A DNA stretch of 64,000 nt from contig CAVRVD010000011.1 of NCBI GenBank assembly GCA_963724535.1, positions 310,001 through 374,000 on the forward strand, written 5' to 3'. The notes below the pieces were generated by a model. It made no database searches. It worked only from the letters and a program-made list of their open reading frames with translations, and was not told the DNA's origin. How positions within the stretch are numbered: the stretch's first letter is position 1; each line of letters opens with the position of its first letter. This DNA comes from JADJPO01 sp963724535. GTDB taxonomy: Bacteria; Actinomycetota; Actinomycetes; Actinomycetales; Kineosporiaceae. The position numbers were made by a program, and so were the translations under genes. Below, piece by piece: positions 26,300-34,956 of the stretch.

Positions 26300-27025
26300 T
26301 CACCGAGTCGACGGACTGCCCTTCTGGCGGCCTGGAGGCGGCTGGACCACGCGACCGCCAGGAGGGCGCGCGCTGGCGACGGTGATCGTGGTGAGCACCA
26401 GATCGCCGGCCACTAGCCATCGACCCGAATATCTGTCAGGTGGCAGTCCGCCGAGGGCCTGCGGTTCGACCTGCAGGGCGACGCCGAAGGTGCCACCGAG
26501 CGGGTCGATGCGCAGGACGACGTCCTCGAAGTCCAGCCATCGACCGGTGAGCGGGTACCAGGCCTTGAACAGGCTCTCCTTGGCGCTGAACAGCAGCCGG
26601 TCCCAGCTCACCTGCGCGTGCGAGGACGAGAGAGCGACGAGGTGCGCCGCCTCCTGCGGGTGGGCAACGACCTCGAGTACGTCCGCGGGCAGCGGGGCGT
26701 GCGGCTCGGCATCGATGCCCAGGGCGAGTAGCTGAGCAGTGCGGGCCACAGCCGCGGCGCGGTACCCCGCGCAGTGGGTCATGGAGCCCACTACCCCTGC
26801 CGGCCACCGTGGGGCGCCCATCGTGTCCGCCAGCAGCGGAGGACGGGGCAGCCCGAACCGGGCCAGAGCCATCCGCGCACATGCACGCACGCTGACGAAC
26901 TCCCGCCGCCGCTCGTCGACGGCGCGGGCGATGGCCGCTCGCTCCTGGGGGAACAGCGGTTCATTCAGCACATCGGAGAAGCTCTCAACGGCGCTGACCG
27001 ATGGCGGAAGGATGGCGTCGATCAT
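26300..27025 (-). CDS. 4'-phosphopantetheinyl transferase (EntD/Sfp-like)
   Basis: 241 residues. GIDAEPHAPLP and FSAKESLFKAWYPLTGRWLDFEDV are the Mg-binding and CoA-binding motifs of EntD-type transferases; RRREFVSVRACARMAL is the N-terminal conserved helix. GAGGG 8 bases before ATG 27025 supports this start. It attaches the phosphopantetheine arm to carrier domains, and the three carrier domains encoded by the divergent operon (28864-34933) are its likely clients. Confidence 0.9.
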   Translation of the reverse strand: MIDAILPPSVSAVESFSDVLNEPLFPQERAAIARAVDERRREFVSVRACARMALARFGLPRPPLLADTMGAPRWPAGVVGSMTHCAGYRAAAVARTAQLLALGIDAEPHAPLPADVLEVVAHPQEAAHLVALSSSHAQVSWDRLLFSAKESLFKAWYPLTGRWLDFEDVVLRIDPLGGTFGVALQVEPQALGGLPPDRYSGRWLVAGDLVLTTITVASARPPGGRVVQPPPGRQKGSPSTR

Positions 27026-27863
27026 TGGTGGACCCTCGCCGTGCGGTGGAGACGCCCAGTGGCCCCGACGGCCACTCTCGGGTTGGACGTGACCGCGCTC
27101 CACGACACATCCGTGAGGTTACCTTGAGGTAGCGCGTCGATGTCGATCCCACCTCCTCCTGTCCGGATCGCCTGCCGCTGTTGGCCTTCCAGGGCGGTGG
27201 TCGAGCCGGGCAAGGTGGACGGCGGAATGGGCAGCCCTGCTGTTGAGCCAGGTCAGGCGCGACGCCGTGCGAGCGACGGTGCCGCCACCCGGGCCGAGCC
27301 GTCCATGATCGGACCCACAGGAAGCACACAATCCCCTGACAGACTCGCCCAAGTTGCTGTTAGATGGGGCCTAAGGGAGCAACAAGCCTGTAGCACCCAC
27401 GAAATTCTCGCGCTGTGGCGCGCCGGACTCGATCGGGGTGATGCGGACTGGTGGCGGGCTTCACCCCCGCCATGGACGTAGGCCATGCTGATGTCCCCGA
27501 TCGACGTGTCCCGATCCCAGACTCCGTCATGAGACGAGATCACGTCGGTCGGTCGTTGGCGCAGGTGCACGCAGGGACCTCTCAGCACGGCGCTCTGGCG
27601 CGTGCCATTCACGCAACGTGGTGCGGCAGTGGCGTTTTGGGAGCGGCACCTGACAGGTGGCCCGAGCTCGGTCCCGGCGCCATGTGTATCAACAGCCCAG
27701 CGATGCCCTCGTAGTCATATGCGCAGTGACCCGGTCCGGTAGCAGCCCCTGGTGACGGTCCTGCGTGGAGACGGTCGTGGGCCGACACGCGATCACTCGC
27801 GCGTCATGGCCACTGCCCTGCTCGGTCGAGCTGGGCTCCCGCTGCATTGGAGGGAGGCAAAGG
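27026..27863. other. 838-base region between PPTase and sbnA without a convincing gene
   Basis: Several short open frames exist on both strands but none has a good ribosome site, codon pattern or recognisable domain. Base composition dips around 27340-27400 and 27690-27730 (including a CATATG). The region is long for a divergent promoter and may hold operators for the cluster or the remains of a gene. No MbtH-like or transporter frame was found. Confidence 0.45.
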
Positions 27864-28871
27864 ATGCCCGTCATCTCCGTCCCACAGGCCTTCAACGAGG
27901 CCGACCTGTTCGTCGACCTTCAGTCGATATTCGGCTACTCGCTGTGCTTGAAGTGCGAGGGCTTCAACTTCGCCGGCTCGATCAAGCTGAAGGCCGCTGC
28001 CGCCATGGTCGATGCCGCCGAGCGCGACGGACTCCTGACGCCTGAGTCGGTCCTGGTCGAGTCGTCGTCTGGGAACCTGGGCGTGGCGATGAGCATGATT
28101 GCCGCGAGCAAGGGCTACGAGTTCCTCTGCGTGACCGACTCTCGCTGTAATCTGTCCACCAGGCTGCTGATCGAGGCGCTGGGCAGCCAGGTGCACGTCA
28201 TCGCCAAACCCGACCCGGTCGGGGGGTTCCTGGCCGCTCGGCTGGACCATGTCCGAGCGCTCTGTGCCTCCGGCGACCGGTACGTGTGGCTCAACCAGTA
28301 CGCCAACCCGAGCAACTGGAAGGCGCACTACAGTTCGACGGCCCCGGCCATCGCTCGCCAATTCCCAGACCTCGACGTGCTCTTCGTGGGAGCCGGTACG
28401 ACCGGGACCCTGATGGGCTGCGCGCGCTACTTCCGGCAGTGGTCCCGGCCGGTGAAGATCGTCGCGGTCGACAGCGTCGGCTCGGTGACCTTCGGAGCGG
28501 CTCCCGGCCGCCGGAACATCCCCGGCTTGGGCATGAGCGTTCATCCACCGTTGCTGGAGAAGTCCTACGTCGATGACGTCGTGCACGTCGAGGAGGCCGA
28601 CACCATCCGCGCCTGCCATCGGATGGCCAGGCGAGGTTTCCTCTTCGGCGGATCCACGGGGACCGTGGTCAGCGGCGCGATGGCCTGGCTGGCCCGGCAC
28701 GGCGCCGACGATCTCACCGCGGTGGCCATCGCTCCGGACCTCGGGGAGCGCTACCTGGACACCATCTACCAGACCAACTGGGTGGCAGACCTCTACGGCG
28801 AGGCCGTGCTCGATGTCGAGGAGTCCCTGACGTCCGTCGGGGCCGACGACGGGTCTGGCACCGATGGCTGA
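27864..28871 (+). CDS. sbnA: SbnA-like N-(2-amino-2-carboxyethyl)-L-glutamate synthase
   Basis: 335 residues of the cysteine-synthase fold. FNFAGSIKLKAA holds the PLP Lys, SSSGNLGVAMSM the substrate loop, and GAGTTGTLMG the phosphate-binding loop. The order and divergence from ordinary cysteine synthase (IKLK in place of KDR) match SbnA, which condenses O-phospho-L-serine with glutamate as the first step to L-2,3-diaminopropionate. A strong site GGAGGGAGG precedes ATG 27864. The stop overlaps the next start by 8 bases. Presence of SbnB at the operon end makes the Dap assignment firm. Confidence 0.9.
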   Translation: MPVISVPQAFNEADLFVDLQSIFGYSLCLKCEGFNFAGSIKLKAAAAMVDAAERDGLLTPESVLVESSSGNLGVAMSMIAASKGYEFLCVTDSRCNLSTRLLIEALGSQVHVIAKPDPVGGFLAARLDHVRALCASGDRYVWLNQYANPSNWKAHYSSTAPAIARQFPDLDVLFVGAGTTGTLMGCARYFRQWSRPVKIVAVDSVGSVTFGAAPGRRNIPGLGMSVHPPLLEKSYVDDVVHVEEADTIRACHRMARRGFLFGGSTGTVVSGAMAWLARHGADDLTAVAIAPDLGERYLDTIYQTNWVADLYGEAVLDVEESLTSVGADDGSGTDG

Positions 28872-31683
28872 CACGGTCGACCTGCTAGCTGTCGACCTGG
28901 TGCCGGCCGTCGACCAGGTGCCGGCCGTCGATCGGGCCGCGCCGGCGACCCGTGGGGGCACCGATCCCGCCACCGCGGTGGAGCGATCCTTCGCGGAGGT
29001 GCTGGCCGAGGTGGTGGGGGTGGACGAGGTCCCGCTCGACGGTCACTTCTTCGATGACCTGGGTGCGGACTCGATGGTGATGGCCCGGTTCTGTGCCCGC
29101 CTGCGCAAGCGGGATGATCTGCCGTCGGTGTCGATGAAGGACATCTACACCCATCCCACGATCAAGGACCTGGCCGTGGCGTTCGCCCCGGCCGCGGCGC
29201 CGCCCGGCGGTGCCATCGACAGTGCGCTCGCCGAGGTGCTGGCCGACGTGATGGGCGTGGACCGGGTCCCGTTCGAGAGCCACTTCTTCGATGACCTGGG
29301 TGCGGACTCGATGGTGATGGCCCGGTTCTGTGCCCGCCTGCGCAAGCGGGAGGATCTGCCGTCGGTGTCGATGAAGGACATCTACACCCATCCCACGATC
29401 ACGGACCTAGCCGCGGCGTTCGACGTCGCCGGCCCGATCCGCCTCAACGGATCGGCGGGCCCGCGCGATCCGGCCCCCGTCGAGTCGTCCGTCGCGGCGC
29501 CAGTCGAGCCGGTTCCACCGGCCAGCACGCTGGCGTTCGTGCTTTGCGGGATGGCGCAGTTCCTGATCTTCCTCGGGGCCACGGTCGTGGCCGCCGTCAT
29601 CGCCATCCAGGGTTATGAGTGGATCTCCGCCCGGTCGGACTGGGTCGACCTCTACTTGCGATCGGTGGCCTTCGGTTCCGCGCTCCTCCTGGGGACGAGC
29701 CTGGTGTCGATCGCGGCCAAGTGGGTCCTCATCGGTCGGTGGAAACAGCGGGAGATCAGGGTCTGGAGCGCGGCCTACCTCCGGTTCTGGGTGGTCAAGA
29801 CCCTCCTGCGAGCCAATCCGCTGGGCCGCCTGCTCGTCGGCACGCCGCTGTACCCGCTCTACCTGCGGGCCCTGGGCGCGAAGGTCGGGCGCCGCGTCAC
29901 CATCTTCTCCCCCGCGCCCATCTGTACCGACCTACTGACGATCGGCTCGGACAGCGTCATCCGCAAGGAGTCGTCCTTCCTGTGCTACCGAGCCCACGCC
30001 GGCCGGATCCAGACCGGCCCGGTCAGCCTGGGCCGGAACGTCTTCGTCGGCGAGAAGACCGTGCTCGACATCGGGACGTCGATGGGCGACGGGGCCCAGC
30101 TCGGCCATGCGTCCGCGCTGCACAGCGGCCAGTCGGTGCCGGACGGCGAGCGATGGCACGGTTCCCCGGCCGAGCGCACCGACGTGCAGTACGCCTGGAT
30201 CTCGCCGGACGAGCGCGCCACGCTGCGAAGGGCCGCCTACAGCGTCTGGATCCTGTTCAAGGTCTTCTTCCTCTACGTGCCGTTGGCCCAGGGTGTCATC
30301 TACATCCTTCTGGCCGAGGTGCCCTACCTGGGCAGGCTGCTCGTGCCCGGCACCGTCCACGCCGCGACCGCGGAGTTCTACCTGGAGACGGTGGCCCTGG
30401 CCTCGGGGCTGTTCTTCGGCTCGCTCCTCGTCGGTCTCCTCGTCGTGATCACCGTCCCCCGGGTGCTGAACCTGTTCATCACGCCGGACAGGGTGTATCC
30501 GCTCTACGGCTTCCACTACGCGGTGCAGCGCACCATCACCCGGATGACCAACCTGAAGTTCTACATGCTGCTGTTCGGTGACAGCTCCTACATCGTGAAC
30601 TACTTCCGCGGTATCGGGTACCGCCTCGGCCGGGTCCAGCAGACCGGGGCGAACTTCGGGATGGACCAGAAACACGACTCGCCGTTCCTGACCTCCGTCG
30701 GCACCGGAACGATGATCGCCGATGGGCTGTCGGTGATCAACGCCGACTACACCGGCACGTCCTTCTGGGTGTCCCGGGCCACCATCGGCAACCACAGCTT
30801 CCTGGGCAACAACATCGCCTATCCCTACGGCGGCAGGACCGGTGACAACTGCCTGCTCGCCACGAAGGTGATGGTCCCGCTCGACGGGAAGGTCCGACAC
30901 GGCGTGGGGCTGCTGGGCTCCCCGTGCTTCGAGATACCCCGGTCGGTGGCGCGGGACGGCGGGTTCGACGGACTGCGAACCGAGGCTGAGATCCGTCCGC
31001 ATCTGGCCGCGAAGAACCGCTACGACATCAGGACCATGGGTGTCCTCCTGGGCCTGCGATGGCTGCTGTTCTGCTTGCTGATGACGTTCGGCCTGGCCGC
31101 GGTGGACACCTACGAGAGGCTCGGCGTCGCAGGGGTCGCCGGGTATCTCGCGCTGAGCATGGTGCTCACTTCGGGGTACCTCGTTCTCGCCGAACGTGCC
31201 GTCGCGGGGTTCCGGCGGTTGCAGCCCAGGTACTGCTCCATCTACGACCCGTACTTCTGGTGGCACGAACGCTACTGGAAGGCGTCGGCCTCGACGTTCC
31301 TGCACGCATTCGACGGCACCCCGTTCAAGAACATCATCTGGCGCCTGATGGGGGTCCGGCTCGGACGGCGGGTCCTCGACGACGGCTGCGCCATGCCGGA
31401 GCGCACGATGGTGACCATCGGTGACGACTGCACGCTCAACCCGGGCACCGTCATCCAGTGCCATTCGCAGGAGGACGGGGCGTTCAAGTCCGACCGCATC
31501 ACGATCGGCGCCGGGTGCACCCTGGGCGTCGGAGCGTTCGTCCACTACGGCACCACGATCGGCGACGGCGCCGAGCTGGCCCCGGACTCCTTCTTGATGA
31601 AGGGCGAGGAGATTCCACCGCACGCCTACTGGGGCGGCAATCCAGCCAGGGAGATGCGACGTGACCAGTACCAGCCTGCGTGA
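28864..31683 (+). CDS. Tandem carrier domains fused to Pls-type NRPS terminal membrane domain
   Basis: 939 residues. Two almost identical carrier domains (phosphopantetheine Ser 70 and Ser 149, each in GADSMVMARF) are followed by six predicted membrane segments (about 222-250, 260-290, 458-490, 505-540, 722-745, 755-780) alternating with three left-handed beta-helix (hexapeptide acyltransferase-like) domains (about 320-445, 595-705, 830-930). Six membrane segments around three tandem soluble domains is the layout of epsilon-poly-L-lysine synthetase (Pls) downstream of its A and T domains. Here the adenylation domain is missing and encoded separately by the next gene, whose start overlaps this stop by 23 bases. 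Predicted to form amide bonds between carrier-bound and free amino acids at the membrane. Confidence 0.8.
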   Translation: MADTVDLLAVDLVPAVDQVPAVDRAAPATRGGTDPATAVERSFAEVLAEVVGVDEVPLDGHFFDDLGADSMVMARFCARLRKRDDLPSVSMKDIYTHPTIKDLAVAFAPAAAPPGGAIDSALAEVLADVMGVDRVPFESHFFDDLGADSMVMARFCARLRKREDLPSVSMKDIYTHPTITDLAAAFDVAGPIRLNGSAGPRDPAPVESSVAAPVEPVPPASTLAFVLCGMAQFLIFLGATVVAAVIAIQGYEWISARSDWVDLYLRSVAFGSALLLGTSLVSIAAKWVLIGRWKQREIRVWSAAYLRFWVVKTLLRANPLGRLLVGTPLYPLYLRALGAKVGRRVTIFSPAPICTDLLTIGSDSVIRKESSFLCYRAHAGRIQTGPVSLGRNVFVGEKTVLDIGTSMGDGAQLGHASALHSGQSVPDGERWHGSPAERTDVQYAWISPDERATLRRAAYSVWILFKVFFLYVPLAQGVIYILLAEVPYLGRLLVPGTVHAATAEFYLETVALASGLFFGSLLVGLLVVITVPRVLNLFITPDRVYPLYGFHYAVQRTITRMTNLKFYMLLFGDSSYIVNYFRGIGYRLGRVQQTGANFGMDQKHDSPFLTSVGTGTMIADGLSVINADYTGTSFWVSRATIGNHSFLGNNIAYPYGGRTGDNCLLATKVMVPLDGKVRHGVGLLGSPCFEIPRSVARDGGFDGLRTEAEIRPHLAAKNRYDIRTMGVLLGLRWLLFCLLMTFGLAAVDTYERLGVAGVAGYLALSMVLTSGYLVLAERAVAGFRRLQPRYCSIYDPYFWWHERYWKASASTFLHAFDGTPFKNIIWRLMGVRLGRRVLDDGCAMPERTMVTIGDDCTLNPGTVIQCHSQEDGAFKSDRITIGAGCTLGVGAFVHYGTTIGDGAELAPDSFLMKGEEIPPHAYWGGNPAREMRRDQYQPA
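29044..29164. repeat. 121-bp direct repeat, copy 1 (carrier domain 1)
   Basis: Matches 29281-29401 at 120 of 121 positions (T to G at the Asp/Glu codon of KRDD versus KRED). The offset is 237 bases (79 codons). Encodes the core of the first carrier domain. Confidence 0.95.
29281..29401. repeat. 121-bp direct repeat, copy 2 (carrier domain 2)
   Basis: Second copy of the carrier-domain core. The flanking linkers are not conserved, so this is a recent duplication or ongoing gene conversion of the carrier core only. Confidence 0.95.
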
Positions 31684-34600
31684 CCCGCGGACCCAGGGGG
31701 GCGCCGACCGGGAGTTCTGGCGCTCAGTGCTCGCGGCGGGCGGCGCCACCGCGATCCCACGGTGGACCCTCACCCCGGTCGCCGGCATCGACCAGCACGA
31801 GACGACGGTCCCCGACGACGTGCTGGCGTCCGCCCGTCGTCTGGCGGAGGAGCTGGCTGTGCCGCTCGGCTCGGTGCTGCTGACCGCACACGCCAGGGTG
31901 CTCGCCGCGCTGTCCGGCGAGCGGGAGGTCCTGACCGGCTACGTCGCCGACGCGGGTGGTCCTCCGCTGCCCTGCCGGCTGACGAGCGAGCCCACGTCAT
32001 GGCGGGCACTGCTGCACGAGACCCATACGGTCGAGTCGGACCTGCTGTCGCACAAGGACTTCCCGGTCGCCGACCTTCGCCGTGAGCTCGGTCTCAGCGC
32101 GTCGTGCTACGAGACAGTGTTCGATCCGCACGGTGGGGGCACCCTCGATGACGGCGTCGTGCTGGCGCTGGCCCCCGTGCCCCGGAACGGCGCACTCGTG
32201 CTCCGGCTGCGGTACCGGACCGAGGCGATCGATGCGGACTGTGCGGCCCGGATCGCCGGCTACCACCTCACCGCACTGGCATCGATGGCCGCCCACCCGG
32301 ACGCCGAGCACAGCCGGGCGAGCCTGCTGTCCGCCGCGGAGCTGCGCACCCAGATCGACGGGCTGGCCGGACCCCACCGGGAGCTGCCGGACCGGCGGAT
32401 GCACGAGCTGTTCGAGGAGCGGGTGCGGGCCCACCCGGACGCCGTCGCGGCGGTGCACCGCGACCGGCAGCTGACCTACGCCGAGCTCAACGCCCGGGCG
32501 AACCGGCTGGCCCGGGCCCTGCTGGCCCAGGGGCTGGGCCCCGAGGGCGTGGTGGCGGTCGTGACCGAACGCAACCTGGACTGGATGACCGCCGTCCTGG
32601 CGGTGTTCAAGGCCGGCGGCGTCTACCTGCCCATCGAGCCGCACTTCCCGGCCGATCGCATCGTGGCCACGCTCACCCGCGCCGAGTGCGGGCTCGTGCT
32701 GACCGAGCCCGGCAGCACCGCGACGCTCGAGCCGGCCCTCGAGTCGCTGAGCGGTGTCCGCCGGATGGTCATCGGCCAGGCCCTGGCGCAGGACCACGAC
32801 GAGGACGATCTCGGCATCTTGGTCGCGGCGGATCAGCTCGCCTACATCTACTTCACCTCCGGGTCGACCGGGGAGCCCAAGGGCGCGATGTGCGAGCACG
32901 CGGGGATGCTCAACCACCTCTACGCCAAGATCGACGATCTGGGGATCGCGCAGGGCCGGGTGGTCGCCCAGACCGCACCGCAGTGCTTCGACATCTCCCT
33001 GTGGCAGCTGGTCGCCGCGCTGCTGGTCGGCGGGCGGACCCTGCTGGTCGAGCAGGACGCCATCCTCGACGTCCCCCGGTTCGTCGACACGATCGTCGAC
33101 GGCCGGGTGGCCGTGCTCCAGGTCGTGCCGTCCTACCTCGACGCCGTCCTGTCCCACCTGGAGCAGCACCCCCGGGACCTGCCGGACCTGCGCTGCGTGT
33201 CGGCCACCGGCGAGGCGCTGAAGAAGGAGCTCACCCAGCGCTGGTTCGCCACCCAGCCCTCGGTCAAGCTGGTCAATGCCTACGGCCTGACCGAGACCTG
33301 CGACGACACCAACCACGAGGTCATGGACCGTCCGCCGGAGCGGGACCGCGTGCCGCTCGGTCCACCCGTCGCCAACGTGCACGTCTACGTCGTCGACGAG
33401 CACCTGGCGCCGGTGCCGCTCGGCGCCCCCGGCGAGATCGTCTTCTCCGGTGTCTGTGTAGGGCGCGGGTACGTCAATGACCCCGAGCGCACCCGAGGCG
33501 CCTTCATGGCCGATCCGCACCGCGAGGGGCAGCGGCTCTACCGCGCGGGCGACTTCGGCCGATGGCTGCCGGAGGGGAAGCTGGAGTTCCTGGGCCGGCG
33601 GGACAGCCAGGTCAAGGTCTCCGGGTTCCGGATCGAGATCGGCGAGATCGAGAACGCCTTGTTGCGCGTCCCAGGGGTCCGCGACGGTGCGGTCGTGGTC
33701 GCCGGGCAGGGCGACCAGCCCAAGCACCTGGTCGCGTTCTACTCCGGTGCGCAGCCCCTGCCCGTCGAGCTGCTGCGTGAGCGGTTGGCGGAGTCGTTGC
33801 CCGAGTACATGGTTCCCGCCGCCTTCCACTGGCGGTCCGGCCTGCCGCTGACCGCCAACAGCAAGATCGACAAGAAGGCGCTGACTGCGCTCGCTGGAGA
33901 ACTGGACGCCGTCGACGACAGTGCCGACCCGCCGAGCAGTCCGACCGAGCGACGGCTGGCGGATGCCTGGGCGAAGGTCCTCGGCGTTCCGGCGGACCGG
34001 ATCGGGCGCAGGGACCATTTCTTCGATCGGGGCGGCACGTCGCTGTCGGCGGTCAAGGTCGCGATCGCCCTGGACCGCACCGTTTCCCTGAAGGACCTCA
34101 CCCGCCATCCGGTTCTCGCCGATCTGGCGGAGGTGATCGAGCGCCGATCGGCGCCACGCCCCGAGCTGCTGCAGTCGCTGTCGTCCCCCGAACGACCTGC
34201 TGCGGCCGCCCTGGTGTGCTTCCCCTACGCCGGCGGCAACGCGGTGAACTACCGACCCCTGGCCAAGGCCCTGGACGGCAGTGGGCTGGCGGTCTATGCC
34301 GTCGAGCTGCCCGGCCACGATCTGGCCGCCGACCGAGAGGCGTTCGCGCCGCTGGCGAAGGTGGCGGAGCAGGTGGTCGCCGAGATCACCGACCTCGGCC
34401 TGTCCGAGGTGCTGCTGTGGGGGCACTCCTCCGGGGCGGCTTTCGCTCTGGAGGCGGCCAGGCGGCTGCCCGAGCGCGGGGTGACGGTACGCCGGGTGTT
34501 CCTCGGCGCCCAGCTGCTCGGGGAGGCCGCCGACCGGCGCGCCGCCGTCGAGGAGCTGACCGACCGGAGCAACGCGGAGATCGCCGCGGCGTTGAGCGAC

Positions 34601-34933
34601 GACCGGGGCTACACCGAGCTCGGCGAGCTCGACGCCGACCGCGCCGAGCATGTCGGTGCGGCCTACCGCCACGACTACGTGGACGCGCACCGCTACCTCG
34701 CGAGCGCGCTGGAGGCCGCGTCCGAGGCGAGGCTGTCCGTGCCCGTCACCGCGGTGGTGGCCGCCGACGACCCGTACACGGCGGAGTACCCGCGGCGCTA
34801 TCGCGACTGGCAGCGGCTGGCCGAGCAGGTCGACCTGCATGTAGTGCGCGACGGCGGTCACTACTTCCTGCGCACCCGTCCGGCCGAGGCGGCGCAGGCA
34901 GTCCTGCTGGCCGGCGGGTACCCGACAGCGTGA
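31661..34933 (+). CDS. NRPS: partial condensation, adenylation, carrier, thioesterase
   Basis: 1090 residues. Residues 1-235 resemble the C-terminal half of a condensation domain and lack HHxxxDG. The adenylation domain spans about 245-770: YFTSGSTGEPKGA (near 396), NAYGLTETCDDTN, YRAGDFGRWL and NSKIDKKAL (catalytic Lys). By eye, the specificity residues starting at D444 read D-I-W-Q-S-T-A-D-D-K; two acidic residues fit an amino acid with a side-chain amine. The carrier Ser is S794 (GGTSLSAV). The C-terminal thioesterase has GHSSG with nucleophile S923 and a late GGHYF His. Between SbnA and SbnB the likely substrate is L-2,3-diaminopropionate. No MbtH partner nearby. Confidence 0.88.
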   Translation: MTSTSLRDPRTQGGADREFWRSVLAAGGATAIPRWTLTPVAGIDQHETTVPDDVLASARRLAEELAVPLGSVLLTAHARVLAALSGEREVLTGYVADAGGPPLPCRLTSEPTSWRALLHETHTVESDLLSHKDFPVADLRRELGLSASCYETVFDPHGGGTLDDGVVLALAPVPRNGALVLRLRYRTEAIDADCAARIAGYHLTALASMAAHPDAEHSRASLLSAAELRTQIDGLAGPHRELPDRRMHELFEERVRAHPDAVAAVHRDRQLTYAELNARANRLARALLAQGLGPEGVVAVVTERNLDWMTAVLAVFKAGGVYLPIEPHFPADRIVATLTRAECGLVLTEPGSTATLEPALESLSGVRRMVIGQALAQDHDEDDLGILVAADQLAYIYFTSGSTGEPKGAMCEHAGMLNHLYAKIDDLGIAQGRVVAQTAPQCFDISLWQLVAALLVGGRTLLVEQDAILDVPRFVDTIVDGRVAVLQVVPSYLDAVLSHLEQHPRDLPDLRCVSATGEALKKELTQRWFATQPSVKLVNAYGLTETCDDTNHEVMDRPPERDRVPLGPPVANVHVYVVDEHLAPVPLGAPGEIVFSGVCVGRGYVNDPERTRGAFMADPHREGQRLYRAGDFGRWLPEGKLEFLGRRDSQVKVSGFRIEIGEIENALLRVPGVRDGAVVVAGQGDQPKHLVAFYSGAQPLPVELLRERLAESLPEYMVPAAFHWRSGLPLTANSKIDKKALTALAGELDAVDDSADPPSSPTERRLADAWAKVLGVPADRIGRRDHFFDRGGTSLSAVKVAIALDRTVSLKDLTRHPVLADLAEVIERRSAPRPELLQSLSSPERPAAAALVCFPYAGGNAVNYRPLAKALDGSGLAVYAVELPGHDLAADREAFAPLAKVAEQVVAEITDLGLSEVLLWGHSSGAAFALEAARRLPERGVTVRRVFLGAQLLGEAADRRAAVEELTDRSNAEIAAALSDDRGYTELGELDADRAEHVGAAYRHDYVDAHRYLASALEAASEARLSVPVTAVVAADDPYTAEYPRRYRDWQRLAEQVDLHVVRDGGHYFLRTRPAEAAQAVLLAGGYPTA

Positions 34934-34956
34934 GCCGCAACCGAAGGGACCTGGAG

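Noticed and set aside
27140..27612. Short overlapping open frames between the PPTase and sbnA genes
   Set aside because: No ribosome sites, no recognisable domain, and atypical residue composition on both strands.
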